Below are positions 1-8,729 of a stretch of 64,000 bases of DNA, piece after piece. Position numbers and translations under genes: made by a program. The stretch is taken from positions 494,795 to 558,794 of the forward strand of contig NZ_SMRP01000002.1 of the NCBI RefSeq assembly GCF_004353915.1, read 5' to 3'. The notes under the pieces are model-generated. The model saw only the letters and a list, made by a program, of their open reading frames with translations. It did no database searches and was not told the origin of the DNA. Source of the DNA: Paraburkholderia silviterrae. GTDB taxonomy: Bacteria; Pseudomonadota; Gammaproteobacteria; Burkholderiales; Burkholderiaceae. Positions within the stretch are counted from its first letter, which is position 1; every line of letters starts with the position of its first letter.

Positions 1-545
1 GCTTCAATACCGATGAGTTCGTGCGCCATGGCGTGACGGCGGAGTCGCTCGCGGGCCTGAAGCCGGCGTTCTCGAAGGAAGGCACGGTGACGGCGGCCAA
101 TGCTTCGGGCCTGAACGACGGTGCGGCAGCGGTGCTGGTGATGTCGGCGAAGAAGGCCGAAGCGCTGGGCCTCACGCCACTCGCGCGCATCAAGGCGTAC
201 GCGGCCGGTGGCGTGGACCCGAAGGTGATGGGCATGGGCCCGGTGCCGGCCTCGAAGCGCTGCCTCGAGCGCGCGGGCTGGTCGGTGGGCGACCTCGATC
301 TCATGGAGATCAACGAGGCGTTCGCGGCACAGGCGCTGGCCGTGAACAAGCAGATGGGCTGGGACACGTCGAAGATCAACGTGAACGGCGGGGCGATTGC
401 AATCGGTCACCCGATCGGCGCATCGGGCTGCCGGATTCTGGTGACGCTGCTGCACGAGATGCAGCGCCGCGACGCGAAGCGCGGTCTGGCCTCGCTGTGC
501 ATCGGCGGCGGCATGGGCGTGGCGCTCGCGGTGGAGCGCGCCTGA
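1..545 (+). CDS. phaA: acetyl-CoA acetyltransferase (beta-ketothiolase), C-terminal part
   Basis: The gene is cut by the window start; the frame is open from base 3, so only about the last 180 residues are present. Thiolases of this type condense two acetyl-CoA to acetoacetyl-CoA, the first step of polyhydroxybutyrate synthesis, in the cytosol. Visible family motifs are the NEAFAAQ stretch, the [14 protein letters not shown] stretch carrying the active-site His, and the C-terminal SLCIGGGMG stretch carrying the second catalytic Cys. The nucleophilic N-terminal Cys lies outside the window. It is followed 215 bp downstream by phaB in the same direction, the classic pha order, which supports the PHB role over fatty-acid degradation. 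Confidence 0.93.
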   Translation, partial: FNTDEFVRHGVTAESLAGLKPAFSKEGTVTAANASGLNDGAAAVLVMSAKKAEALGLTPLARIKAYAAGGVDPKVMGMGPVPASKRCLERAGWSVGDLDLMEINEAFAAQALAVNKQMGWDTSKINVNGGAIAIGHPIGASGCRILVTLLHEMQRRDAKRGLASLCIGGGMGVALAVERA

Positions 546-760
546 GTAGATGGAGACTGAGCGCTGGATGCTCGCCCCAAGCCGCGGGCCGTACGCGGTC
601 CGCTCTCTCGCAGGCAAACGAGGCCACTCGACCTGATCCGACCCGATGCGCCGCGTGCTCAGGCGGCGCATCGCGCAAGACGCGGTAAAGAGAGCAACAG
701 GCAGAGGCGAGGCCGGGGCCGTCGGTCGGCGCTCCGGAAAACGATAATGGAGTGTGGTTT

Positions 761-1501
761 ATGTCACAACGCGTTGCGTATGTAACGGGCGGTATGGGCG
801 GTATCGGAACGGGAATCTGCCAGCGCCTCGAGAAGCAGGGCTTCAAGGTGGTTGCAGGCTGCGGCCCGAACTCGCCGCGCCGTGTCAAATGGCTCGAAGA
901 CCAGAAAGCACTGGGCTTCGACTTCGTCGCCTCGGAAGGCAACGTTGGCGACTGGGATTCGACCAAGCAGGCGTTCGACAAGGTCAAGGCCGAGGTCGGC
1001 GAGATCGACGTGCTCGTCAATAACGCGGGCATTACGCGCGATGTGGTGTTCCGCAAGATGACGCGCGAAGACTGGACCGCCGTGATCGACACCAACCTGA
1101 CGAGCCTCTTCAACGTCACGAAGCAGGTGATCGACGGCATGGTCGAGCGCGGCTTTGGCCGCGTGATCAACATCTCGTCGGTGAACGGCCAGAAGGGCCA
1201 GTTCGGGCAAACGAACTACTCGACGGCCAAGGCCGGGATTCACGGCTTCACGATGGCGCTTGCGCAGGAAGTGGCCACCAAGGGCGTGACCGTCAACACC
1301 GTTTCGCCGGGGTACATCGGCACGGACATGGTGAAGTCGATTCGTCCCGACGTGCTGGAAAAGATCGTTGCGACCATTCCGGTGCGCCGCTTGGGCGCAC
1401 CCGAGGAAATCGCCTCGATCGTCGCGTGGCTCGCCTCGGAGGAGTCGGGCTTCTCAACCGGTGCTGACTTCTCGCTGAACGGCGGGTTGCACATGGGCTG
1501 A
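761..1501 (+). CDS. phaB: acetoacetyl-CoA reductase (NADPH)
   Basis: Short-chain dehydrogenase of 246 residues that reduces acetoacetyl-CoA to (R)-3-hydroxybutyryl-CoA, the monomer for PHB synthase. The Rossmann glycine motif TGGMGGIG lies at residues 9-16, NNAG at 87-90, and the catalytic Ser140, Tyr153 and Lys157 (YSTAK) are all present at the usual PhaB positions. The ATG at 761 is chosen because GGAGTG lies at 749-754 and the conserved SQRVAYVTGG start follows; an in-frame GTG at 752 overlaps that ribosome site. It lies between phaA and phaR. No transcription terminator is evident after it, only a short GC hairpin without a T-run. Confidence 0.95.
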   Translation: MSQRVAYVTGGMGGIGTGICQRLEKQGFKVVAGCGPNSPRRVKWLEDQKALGFDFVASEGNVGDWDSTKQAFDKVKAEVGEIDVLVNNAGITRDVVFRKMTREDWTAVIDTNLTSLFNVTKQVIDGMVERGFGRVINISSVNGQKGQFGQTNYSTAKAGIHGFTMALAQEVATKGVTVNTVSPGYIGTDMVKSIRPDVLEKIVATIPVRRLGAPEEIASIVAWLASEESGFSTGADFSLNGGLHMG

Positions 1502-1657
1502 TCCCGCGCGCCGCGCCCCTGACAGGGGCGGGCGGCAATGCAGGGATTGACGGCGGCGGCGGGCCTGTTTGCACGCCGGGGCAGGCACCGCTTCCGGGAT
1601 CGAAGACAGCGCGCGATGGCAACGGCCGTCGCGCGTTGGCGCTTACAAGGGCGACAC

Positions 1658-2269
1658 ATGACGACTACAAAGAAAACCGCCGAACGACTGATCAAAAAAT
1701 ATCCGAACCGTCGGCTCTACGACACGGAGACGAGCACCTACATCACGTTGACGGACGTGAAACAACTCGTGCTCGAACAGGAGGAATTCAAGGTCATCGA
1801 CGCAAAGAGCAATGAGGATCTGACGCGCAGCATCCTGCTGCAGATCATTCTTGAAGAGGAGAGCGGCGGCTTGCCGATGTTCTCGTCGTCGATGCTGTCG
1901 CAGATCATCCGTTTCTACGGCCATGCGATGCAGGGCATGATGGGCACCTACCTGGAAAAAAACATCCAGGCGTTCATCGACATCCAGAACAAGCTCGCGG
2001 ATCAATCGAAGAGCCTCTACGAAGGCAACGCGATGAACCCCGAGGTCTGGTCGCAGTTCATGAACATGCAGGCGCCGATGATGCAGGGCATGATGACCAG
2101 CTACATCGAGCAGTCGAAGAATATGTTCGTGCAGATGCAGGAGCAGATGCAGAACCAGGCCAAGAACATGTTCAGTACCTTCCCGTTCAAGCCGGTGACG
2201 CCCGCGTCGCCGGTTGCACCTGCACAAGGCGCGAACGAAGGCGGCAGCGACGAAGACGAGAAGAAGTAA
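1658..2269 (+). CDS. phaR: polyhydroxyalkanoate synthesis repressor PhaR
   Basis: Protein of 203 residues. The N-terminal third carries the PHA-accumulation-regulator DNA-binding domain, recognisable by KKYPNRRLYDTETSTYITL and the following DVKQLV segment. The rest is Gln/Met-rich (repeated MQ, MN, EQMQNQ) and corresponds to the PHB-binding part of the family. PhaR senses PHB granules and represses phasin genes and often its own gene. The ATG at 1658 has an AAGG about seven bases upstream and gives the family-typical N-terminus; the open frame further upstream (from 1538) is Arg-rich and unconserved. It is the third pha gene in the same orientation, 156 bp after phaB. The C-terminus is Pro/Ala then acidic (DEDEKK). 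Confidence 0.95.
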   Translation: MTTTKKTAERLIKKYPNRRLYDTETSTYITLTDVKQLVLEQEEFKVIDAKSNEDLTRSILLQIILEEESGGLPMFSSSMLSQIIRFYGHAMQGMMGTYLEKNIQAFIDIQNKLADQSKSLYEGNAMNPEVWSQFMNMQAPMMQGMMTSYIEQSKNMFVQMQEQMQNQAKNMFSTFPFKPVTPASPVAPAQGANEGGSDEDEKK

Positions 2270-2271
2270 GG

Positions 2272-2292
2272 CTGGGCTCCAGTGGAGCCCAG
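2272..2292. repeat. perfect hairpin between convergent phaR and antitoxin genes
   Basis: Nine-base arms CTGGGCTCC and GGAGCCCAG with a three-base loop sit between the phaR stop and the antitoxin stop. There is no T-run on either side, so this is at best a weak or Rho-assisted terminator. Confidence 0.45.
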
Positions 2293-2299
2293 GCAGCGC

Positions 2300-2584
2300 T
2301 CAGGCGGTTTTCAGATCGCGCAGCGCTTCCGGATGGAGTTCGGCGACGCGCAGCAGGGTCTGCGCGGCGCCGGTTGGCTGCCGGCGCCCCTGTTCCCAGT
2401 CCTGCAGCGTGCGCGTGGACACGCCGAGCAGTGCCGCAAAGGCACTTTGCGAGAGCCCGACCTTGGCGCGCGCGAGCGCGGCGGCGGTGGGCTCGACCCG
2501 CGTGGTGCGCGCCGCGCGCCCGCTTTTCATTTCGCGGACCGACTTCAGCAGGTCTGCCTGAAACTGTTCCAATTCCTTATCCAC
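2300..2584 (-). CDS. XRE-family antitoxin (HigA/NadS-like)
   Basis: Helix-turn-helix protein of 94 residues. The Cro/CI-type fold is clear in the second half: GLSQSAFAALLGVS, then TLQDWEQGRRQPTG, the pattern of antitoxins paired with RelE/HigB toxins. It would bind and neutralise the toxin encoded just upstream and repress the operon. The gene overlaps the toxin by eight bases (2577-2584), so the two are translationally coupled with the toxin first, the higBA-type order. The N-terminal 35 residues are charged and probably contact the toxin. Exact subfamily is uncertain. Confidence 0.85.
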   Translation of the reverse strand: MDKELEQFQADLLKSVREMKSGRAARTTRVEPTAAALARAKVGLSQSAFAALLGVSTRTLQDWEQGRRQPTGAAQTLLRVAELHPEALRDLKTA

Positions 2585-2891
2585 GTTCCACCTCTTCGCG
2601 CAACCGGTTGAGAAAGGTCACCGGCAGGTTGTCGAATTTCGCCTTCGTGTAGACGATCAGCAGCCAGATGCAGCCGTCTTTGAGGACGTTGTAGTAGATG
2701 ACGCGCGTACCGCCCCGTTTGCCGAAGCCGAAGCGCCTCCAGCGCACCTTGCGCAGGCCGCCCGTGCCAGGGATCACGTCGCCGGCAAGCGGGTTGTCGG
2801 CAAGCCATGTGATGAACGCCTCGCGTTCGGAGTCGCGCCAGACTTCGGCCGCATAACGCTGGAACGTCTCGGTTTCGATGATCGTGAGCAT
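2577..2891 (-). CDS. RelE/ParE-superfamily toxin (HigB-like)
   Basis: Protein of 104 residues with the profile of type II toxins that resemble RelE and usually act as ribosome-dependent mRNA interferases. Visible features are the N-terminal segment TIIETETFQRYAAEVW, the central basic run GGLRKVRWRRFGFGKRGGTRVIYY and the WLLIVYTKAKFDNL strand, all typical of the HigB2/RelE branch. It is the first gene of a two-gene minus-strand unit. There is no convincing Shine-Dalgarno, and the predicted -10 implies a leader of only about ten bases. Whether the toxin is active cannot be told from sequence. Confidence 0.85.
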   Translation of the reverse strand: MLTIIETETFQRYAAEVWRDSEREAFITWLADNPLAGDVIPGTGGLRKVRWRRFGFGKRGGTRVIYYNVLKDGCIWLLIVYTKAKFDNLPVTFLNRLREEVERG

Positions 2892-2908
2892 GGAGCGCGT
2901 CGAGATGG

Positions 2909-2928
2909 ATTATACGGCAATGCCGTAT
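2909..2928 (-). promoter_or_regulatory. promoter -10 and palindromic operator of the toxin-antitoxin unit
   Basis: On the minus strand a perfect TATAAT lies at 2914-2909. It overlaps a perfect palindrome, ATACGGCA-A-TGCCGTAT, at 2912-2928. No good -35 is seen at the right distance. An operator across the -10 fits autorepression by the XRE antitoxin, which is established behaviour for such modules; binding here is inferred. Confidence 0.7.
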
Positions 2929-3107
2929 TAATGTTGGACAATGAATCGAAAGAAGTTGACCGAAGTCCATACTTCTTCCGACCCTGACTCCACTCGATGC
3001 TAGCCAGCCAAGGCGCGCCGCTCGATACGCCAAACGGGTAAAATGGCAGATTGGCTTGATTTCGCGCGGCGCATTCTTCGCCCTGCGCCCCACATCCGGA
3101 CGTACAC

Positions 3108-4499
3108 GTGAAAAACCCTGTTGAATCAACGACCCCCCGCAATCCTGCTCCGCGCGTCGGGATGGTTTCCCTCGGCTGCCCGAAGGCCCTTGTCGACTCC
3201 GAGCAGATCCTTACCCAGCTGCGCGCCGAGGGCTACGAGATTTCGGGGTCGTATGACGGCGCCGATCTGGTCGTGGTCAACACCTGCGGTTTCATCGACG
3301 AAGCCGTGCAGGAAAGTCTCGACGCCATTGGCGAGGCGCTCAACGAAAACGGCAAGGTGATCGTCACCGGGTGTCTCGGCGCGAAGGCCAGCGCGAGCGG
3401 CTCGAATCTCATCGAGGAAGTGCACCCGAAGGTGCTGGCCGTGACGGGCCCGCATGCCGTGGGCGAAGTCATGCAGGCGGTGCATAGCCATCTGCCCAAG
3501 CCGCACGATCCGTTCGTCGACCTCGTGCCGCCGGCGGGCGTGAAGCTCACGCCGCGCCACTACGCGTATCTCAAGATCTCCGAAGGCTGCAATCACCGCT
3601 GCACCTTCTGCATCATTCCGTCGATGCGCGGCGATCTCGTCTCGCGTCCGGTTGCGGAAGTCATGCTCGAAGCGGAGAACCTCTTCAAGTCGGGCGTGAA
3701 GGAGCTGCTGGTCATTTCGCAGGACACGAGCGCCTATGGCGTCGACGTGAAGTACCGCACCGGCTTCTGGAACGGCAAGCCCATCAAGACGCGCATGACG
3801 GATCTCGTCGCGGCGCTCGGCGAGCTCGCCGCGCAGTACGGCGCGTGGGTGCGCCTGCACTATGTGTATCCGTACCCGGGCGTGGACGAGGTCATTCCGC
3901 TCATGGCGCAAGGCCCGTTCAAGGGCCACGTGCTGCCGTACCTCGACGTGCCGTTCCAGCACGCGCACCCCGAGGTGCTCAAGCGCATGAAGCGTCCGGC
4001 GAACGCGGAGAAAGTGATGGAGCGTGTGAAGGCCTGGCGCGAGATGTGCCCGGACCTCACGATCCGCAGCACCTTCATCGCCGGCTTTCCCGGCGAGACC
4101 GAGGAGCAGTTCGAGACGCTGCTCGACTTCATCCGCGAAGCCGAGCTCGACCGTGTGGGCTGCTTCGCCTACTCGCCGGTCGAAGGCGCGAGCGCCAACG
4201 AGCTCGACGGCGCGCTGCCCGACGAAGTGCGCGAAGCGCGCCGCGCGCGCTTCATGGAAGTGGCCGAAGAAGTGTCGGCCAAACGCATCCAGCGCAAGGT
4301 CGGCAAGACCCTCAAGGTCCTGATCGACGAGATCAATCCCGACGGCGGCATCGGCCGCACGGCGGCGGATGCGCCCGAGATCGACGGCGTGGTCTACGTC
4401 GCACCTGCGACCAAGGCGTCAAAGCGATACAAAGTCGGCGACTTCATATCGGTGAAGATCACCGGCGCCGACGGCCACGATCTTTGGGGCGAGGTCTGA
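3108..4499 (+). CDS. rimO: ribosomal protein S12 methylthiotransferase RimO
   Basis: Radical-SAM enzyme of 463 residues that methylthiolates the conserved Asp of ribosomal protein S12, using two [4Fe-4S] clusters and two S-adenosylmethionines. The N-terminal methylthiotransferase domain has its three cluster cysteines at 24 (SLGCPKA), 60 (NTCGF) and 89 (TGCLG). The radical-SAM triad CNHRCTFC gives Cys161, 165 and 168, and the C-terminal part (about 390-463) is a TRAM domain. The [12 protein letters not shown] signature separates RimO from MiaB. GTG at 3108 is taken as start because it is the only start codon before the conserved [10 protein letters not shown]. kdgK begins five bases after the stop. 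Confidence 0.96.
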   Translation: MKNPVESTTPRNPAPRVGMVSLGCPKALVDSEQILTQLRAEGYEISGSYDGADLVVVNTCGFIDEAVQESLDAIGEALNENGKVIVTGCLGAKASASGSNLIEEVHPKVLAVTGPHAVGEVMQAVHSHLPKPHDPFVDLVPPAGVKLTPRHYAYLKISEGCNHRCTFCIIPSMRGDLVSRPVAEVMLEAENLFKSGVKELLVISQDTSAYGVDVKYRTGFWNGKPIKTRMTDLVAALGELAAQYGAWVRLHYVYPYPGVDEVIPLMAQGPFKGHVLPYLDVPFQHAHPEVLKRMKRPANAEKVMERVKAWREMCPDLTIRSTFIAGFPGETEEQFETLLDFIREAELDRVGCFAYSPVEGASANELDGALPDEVREARRARFMEVAEEVSAKRIQRKVGKTLKVLIDEINPDGGIGRTAADAPEIDGVVYVAPATKASKRYKVGDFISVKITGADGHDLWGEV

Positions 4500-4504
4500 G
4501 CGGG

Positions 4505-5437
4505 ATGACGCAAGCGACGCCAGCAATCCTCGCCTATGGCGAGGCCATGATCGAATTCAATCAGGCCGAGCCTGGCAAGCCGGCGTACCTGCAGGGCTTC
4601 GGCGGCGACACCTCGAATTTCGCTATCGCGGCGGCGCGCCAGGGCGCGCGCACGGGCTTCGTTTCGGCGGTCGGCGACGATCAGTTCGGGCGTTTGCTGC
4701 TCGATCTGTGGACGCGCGAAGGCGTCGACACCTCGACGGTGCGAGTCGACGCCAGCGCGCCGACCGGCGTGTACTTCGTCTCGCACGGCCCCGACGGCCA
4801 TGCCTTCGACTATTTGCGCAAGGGCTCGGCGGCAAGCCGCTACGCGAGCGCCGATCTGCCGCTCGCCACGCTGGCTGCGGCCCGCGTGCTGCATCTGTCG
4901 GGTATCAGCGTCGCGATCGGCGAAGCCGCCTGCGACGCGGCGTTCGCGGCAATCGAGCACGCGCGCGCGAATGGCGTGCAGGTGAGTTTCGATACGAACC
5001 TGCGCCTGAAGCTCTGGCCGCTCGCGCGCGCCCGCGCGGTCATGACCGAGGTGCTGCGCGCCACCGACATCTGCCTGCCCAGCTGGGACGACGTCGCGGT
5101 GCTGACCGGTCTGGACGATCGCGACGCAATCGTCGACCGTCTGCTCTCGCTCGGTTCGCGCGTCGTCGCGCTCAAGCTCGGGAAGGACGGCGCCTACGTG
5201 GCGACGCCGCATGAGCGCCGCCTCGTGCCGGGCCGCGTCGTGGCGGCTGTCGACGCCACCGGCGCCGGCGACTGCTTTGGTGGTGCGTTTATCGCCCGCA
5301 TCGTGGCCGGCGACGATCCGTTCGCGGCGGCACAGTACGCGAATGCGGCCGCGGCGCTTTCGACACAAGGCTATGGCGCCGTCGCGCCAATTCCGCATCG
5401 CGACGATGTCGAGCGCATGCTGGCCGCGAAGGAATGA
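4505..5437 (+). CDS. kdgK: PfkB-family sugar kinase, probable 2-keto-3-deoxygluconate kinase
   Basis: Ribokinase-fold kinase of 310 residues, predicted to phosphorylate 2-keto-3-deoxygluconate with ATP to KDPG (Entner-Doudoroff branch). The GGDTSNFAIAAARQGA segment near residue 37 and DTNLRLKLWP near 165 match KdgK-type members. The C-terminal signature DATGAGDCFGGAF places the catalytic Asp at residue 256. It starts five bases after rimO, with GAGCGGG as a possible ribosome site inside the rimO end, so the two genes are probably co-transcribed. Its stop overlaps the next start (ATGA). Other PfkB sugars are possible; the substrate is inferred from motif similarity. Confidence 0.8.
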   Translation: MTQATPAILAYGEAMIEFNQAEPGKPAYLQGFGGDTSNFAIAAARQGARTGFVSAVGDDQFGRLLLDLWTREGVDTSTVRVDASAPTGVYFVSHGPDGHAFDYLRKGSAASRYASADLPLATLAAARVLHLSGISVAIGEAACDAAFAAIEHARANGVQVSFDTNLRLKLWPLARARAVMTEVLRATDICLPSWDDVAVLTGLDDRDAIVDRLLSLGSRVVALKLGKDGAYVATPHERRLVPGRVVAAVDATGAGDCFGGAFIARIVAGDDPFAAAQYANAAAALSTQGYGAVAPIPHRDDVERMLAAKE

Positions 5438-6072
5438 GTCCGATGCAAGTTTCGACCTCGAAAGTCTCGAACGTCGCGCGACGACACGGGGCCGCGTCGC
5501 GCGGCCTCGCGTGGCTCGCAGCGGCGGCGATGGCGTTGCCGCTCGCCGCCTGTGCCGTGGGCGGCAATATGGCGAACGGCGCTGCGAATGCATCGGCTGC
5601 GCCTGCGCCCGTGCATTCGTCGCTCAAGCCGAATCCCGAATTCGCCGGGTTCCCGCAATACGTGGGCACACTCGGCAAGCGGCCGATCGTGATGCGGCTC
5701 GGCGCCAAGACCGACGACCCCGACGACAAGTCGGGCGTGCACGGCGAATATCAATTCACCGATACCGGCGAGGTGATCCTGATCGCGGGCGATCGCACTG
5801 GCCCGACGCTCGAGGCGGAGGAGTCGAACGATGGTACGCACATCACCGGTAACTGGGTCGGCACGTTCGCAGCCGACGGCGCGCTCTCCGGAGATCGCAT
5901 GGAGGTCGACGACTCGAATCCGCAGCCGTTCGATCTTAAGCCGCTTGCGGCGGGGGCATCGGCGCCCGCGGTGAGCGCTGCGCACGCCGCCGGCGCGGCC
6001 ACGGCGGCCACGCCTGCCGAGAAAGGCGGTCATGCCGTGGGCGGCGTCGGGAATCTCGTGACCGGCGAGTAA
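5434..6072 (+). CDS. hypothetical lipoprotein
   Basis: Predicted lipoprotein of 212 residues with a basic N-terminus, a hydrophobic stretch LAWLAAAAMALPLAA and a lipobox LAAC near residue 35, so it should be exported and lipid-anchored. The mature part includes FPQYVGTLGKRPIVMRLG and GEYQFTDTGEVILIAG, a beta-rich segment, then a low-complexity Ala-rich tail. I do not recognise a family. The start overlaps the kdgK stop as ATGA (5434-5437); a second in-frame ATG lies at 5443. The overlap suggests coupling with rimO-kdgK, although no functional link is obvious. Confidence 0.7.
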   Translation: MSPMQVSTSKVSNVARRHGAASRGLAWLAAAAMALPLAACAVGGNMANGAANASAAPAPVHSSLKPNPEFAGFPQYVGTLGKRPIVMRLGAKTDDPDDKSGVHGEYQFTDTGEVILIAGDRTGPTLEAEESNDGTHITGNWVGTFAADGALSGDRMEVDDSNPQPFDLKPLAAGASAPAVSAAHAAGAATAATPAEKGGHAVGGVGNLVTGE

Positions 6073-6278
6073 CGCGCGCGACCGGCAGCTCGCCAGCGAC
6101 GATGCGTGACCACAGCCCAAGACCGCGCGCGTTGGGCCACTAAGGCGAGCCGTCCTGGCTCAGATGTTAATCTTGCGCATGCGTCGCGCGTCGCGGCTCC
6201 TGTAGCGCCTGGTCGCCGGCGTCGCTCAGGCGCCCCGCGCCACCTAACCCCCAGCGTTTTTACCGCTTGCCTTCCGCC

Positions 6279-7493
6279 ATGAAGAAAACCGAATCCAGCC
6301 GCGCGCTGCAGACGCGCATCGTTCATCCCGAAGAAGAGATCATGCCCGGCTTCGAATCGTTTGCCGCGCCCGTCACGCGTGCCTCGACCGTCGTATTCCC
6401 CGACCTCAAGACGGTGCGCTCGCTCGACTGGCGCAACGACTCGCAATGGCGTTATGGATTGCACGCCACGCCCACGTCCGCGATGCTCACGCAGCGTCTG
6501 GCCGCCATCGAGGGCGGCGAGTATGCGCTCTTGCAGCCGTCGGGCCTCTCGGCTATCTCGAACGTCTACTTCGGCCTCCTGAAGGCCGGCGACGACGTGC
6601 TGATTCCCGATAACGTGTATTCGCCGAACCGCGATCACGGCGACTGGCTCGCGCGCGATTTTGGCCTGACGGCGCGCTACTACGATCCGATGATCGGCGC
6701 GGGCATCGCTGAGCTGATCCGCCCCGAGACGAAGCTGATCTGGCTGGAAGCACCCGGCTCGGTGACGATGGAGGTGCCCGATGTGCGTGCGATCACCGCC
6801 GCGGCGCGCGCGCGCAATGTCGTCACGGCGATCGACAACACCTGGTCGGCGGGTCTCGCGTTCAAGCCGTTCGAGCACGGCATCGACATCTCGGTGCAGG
6901 CGCTCACCAAATATCAGTCGGGCGGCAGCGACGTCCTCATGGGCGCGACGATCACGCGGGATCACGATCTGCACCTGAAGCTCAAGGCGGCGCGCATGAG
7001 GCTGGGTATCGGCGTCTCGTCGGACGACTGCTCGCTCGTCCTGCGCGGGCTGCCGAGCATGACGGCGCGCTTCGAGATGCACGATCGCACGGCGCTTGCG
7101 CTCGCGAACTGGCTGAAAACGCGCGGCGAGATCGCCGCGATGCTGCATCCCGCGTTCGCCGATTGCCCGGGCCACGAATACTACAAGCGCGATTTCACCG
7201 GCGCAGGCGGTCTTTTCTCGGTGGTGTTCGACGAACGCTATAGCCCCGCGCAGATCGATACGTTCTGCGAGTCGCTCGAGCTCTTCGCGCTCGGCTGGAG
7301 TTGGGGCGGGGCGCATAGCCTCGTGATGCCGTACGACATCGCGTCGATGCGCACGGCCGCGAGCTGGCCGCATCGCGGCACGCTGGTGCGCTTCTACATC
7401 GGCCTCGAGGACGAAGCCGACCTGCGCGCCGACCTCGAGCGCGCGCTCGCGACGCTGGCAGGCGGCGCATTGCAGCACGGCCCGCAAGAATAA
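6279..7493 (+). CDS. metC: cystathionine beta-lyase (PLP-dependent)
   Basis: Cys/Met-metabolism PLP enzyme of 404 residues that cleaves cystathionine to homocysteine, pyruvate and ammonia in methionine synthesis. The conserved YGLHATPTSAMLTQRLAAIE segment, the IDNTWSAG segment and the PLP lysine K211 in QALTKYQSGGSD are present. The WSWGGAHSLVMPY segment near the C-terminus is typical of the MetC subgroup. The start at 6279 gives MKKTESSRALQTR; an upstream in-frame start at 6267 would add only four residues. A strong terminator begins at the stop codon. It is 206 bp from the lipoprotein gene and probably has its own promoter. Confidence 0.92.
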   Translation: MKKTESSRALQTRIVHPEEEIMPGFESFAAPVTRASTVVFPDLKTVRSLDWRNDSQWRYGLHATPTSAMLTQRLAAIEGGEYALLQPSGLSAISNVYFGLLKAGDDVLIPDNVYSPNRDHGDWLARDFGLTARYYDPMIGAGIAELIRPETKLIWLEAPGSVTMEVPDVRAITAAARARNVVTAIDNTWSAGLAFKPFEHGIDISVQALTKYQSGGSDVLMGATITRDHDLHLKLKAARMRLGIGVSSDDCSLVLRGLPSMTARFEMHDRTALALANWLKTRGEIAAMLHPAFADCPGHEYYKRDFTGAGGLFSVVFDERYSPAQIDTFCESLELFALGWSWGGAHSLVMPYDIASMRTAASWPHRGTLVRFYIGLEDEADLRADLERALATLAGGALQHGPQE

Positions 7494-7538
7494 ACGGCCG
7501 CGCCTGTCGTTGGCGACAGGCGCGGCCGTTGTCTTTTC
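7494..7538 (+). terminator. intrinsic terminator after metC
   Basis: A perfect 16-bp stem (7494-7509 with 7514-7529, loop TTGG) follows the metC stop directly and is followed by a short T-rich tract. It also lies downstream of the convergent serB gene and may act in both directions. Confidence 0.85.
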
Positions 7539-7580
7539 AGTCGCACGCGTGCCGCTTGTGCGGCACGTGTTTCAGGCGGC

Positions 7581-8420
7581 TCAGAAGAGCCGCAGCAAGC
7601 CGTCGAGCCCGACGAAGTTGAACGCGACGCTGGCCGCCTCGCGCACCACGGGCTTCGCGCGGAACGCTACCGAAAGGCCCGCCTCGGCCATCATCTTCAG
7701 GTCGTTCGAGCCGTCGCCCATGGCAATCGCGCGGCGCGGCTCGATACCGATCTGCGCGCAGGTTTCGACGAGCGTGCGCGCCTTCACATCCGCATTGACG
7801 ATCTCGCCCACGACGCGGCCGGTCAGCTTGCCGTCCACGATTTCTAGCGTGTTCGCGCGCGTGAAGTCGAGTCCGAGACGCGCCTTCAGCCGCTCGGTGA
7901 AGAACGTGAAACCACCCGAAACGAGCAGCGTTTTCAGGCCCGCGGCTTTCGCGCCGGCGAGCATCTTCTCGGCGCCGGGCGAGAGCTGCAGGCGCTCTTC
8001 GTAGACGCGCTCGAGCGCGCTCGCGTCGAGGCCCTTGAGCAGTGCGACACGGCGCGTGAGGCTTTCGTTGAAGTCCTTGATCTCGCCGCGCATCGATGCC
8101 TCGGTGATCGTGGCGACTTCGGCCTTCAGGCCACAGAAGTCAGCGATTTCGTCGATGCATTCGATCGTGATGAGCGTCGAGTCCATGTCCATGGCGACGA
8201 GCCCGAAACTTGCGAGCGTGAGGCCCGGCTCGATGAACGCATGGTCGAGCTGATGCGTTGAGCAATAGACCTCGAGGTCGGCGTGCTGCGCGGGCGCGGC
8301 GTCTTCGATGCGGATCGCGTGCGCGTCGATCGGCACGAGGCGGCTGCCGCGCGCGAGCGCGAGCAGCGGCTTGTGGTGGACGGCTTGCAGCGGAGCGGGA
8401 CTCTGGATGACGAGGTTCAT
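7581..8420 (-). CDS. serB: phosphoserine phosphatase SerB
   Basis: HAD-superfamily phosphatase of 279 residues catalysing the last step of serine synthesis (phosphoserine to serine). The catalytic motif is MDMDSTLI with Asp78 and Asp80; motif II is in LLVSGGFTFF, and the metal-binding GDGSNDLKMM lies near the C-terminus. About 70 residues before the HAD core form a regulatory-type N-terminal domain. Start is placed at 8420 (MNLVIQ); the open frame continues 35 residues upstream but that part is Pro/Arg-rich and not family-like. Convergent with metC. Confidence 0.94.
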   Translation of the reverse strand: MNLVIQSPAPLQAVHHKPLLALARGSRLVPIDAHAIRIEDAAPAQHADLEVYCSTHQLDHAFIEPGLTLASFGLVAMDMDSTLITIECIDEIADFCGLKAEVATITEASMRGEIKDFNESLTRRVALLKGLDASALERVYEERLQLSPGAEKMLAGAKAAGLKTLLVSGGFTFFTERLKARLGLDFTRANTLEIVDGKLTGRVVGEIVNADVKARTLVETCAQIGIEPRRAIAMGDGSNDLKMMAEAGLSVAFRAKPVVREAASVAFNFVGLDGLLRLF

Positions 8421-8729
8421 GACGTGAGCGGCGCTGAGGCTCCCGGGATGGCGCCCCGGAAACGGCGGAGGATCGAACGGGTATCGAGAAAAAGGGCGCA
8501 AAGACCGGCACTCCGGCCGATGCACGCGGCGAAAGGCGAATTGTACCGTTTCGAGATGCGCTCGCGGCCCGGTTCAAAGCTTACGGAGACGAAAGCCGTC
8601 TTTTTAGGCACAATGAAAGCTCGTGCGGCGCCCGCCGGGGGACGGCCGCCGCGTGCCGTCAACCGTACGTTTCGCGACTCGCGTCGCGCGATGCGTCGCA
8701 TGCGCTCGATGAGCGCAAGGGGAACCGGT

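Noticed and set aside
1514..1530. CGCCCCT-GAC-AGGGGCG hairpin as a terminator after phaB
   Set aside because: The stem is short and no T-run follows; phaR is downstream in the same direction.
2950..2977. AAGAAGT-N14-ACTTCTT inverted repeat before rimO as an operator
   Set aside because: Arms are short, spacing is wide and it does not sit on an identifiable promoter.
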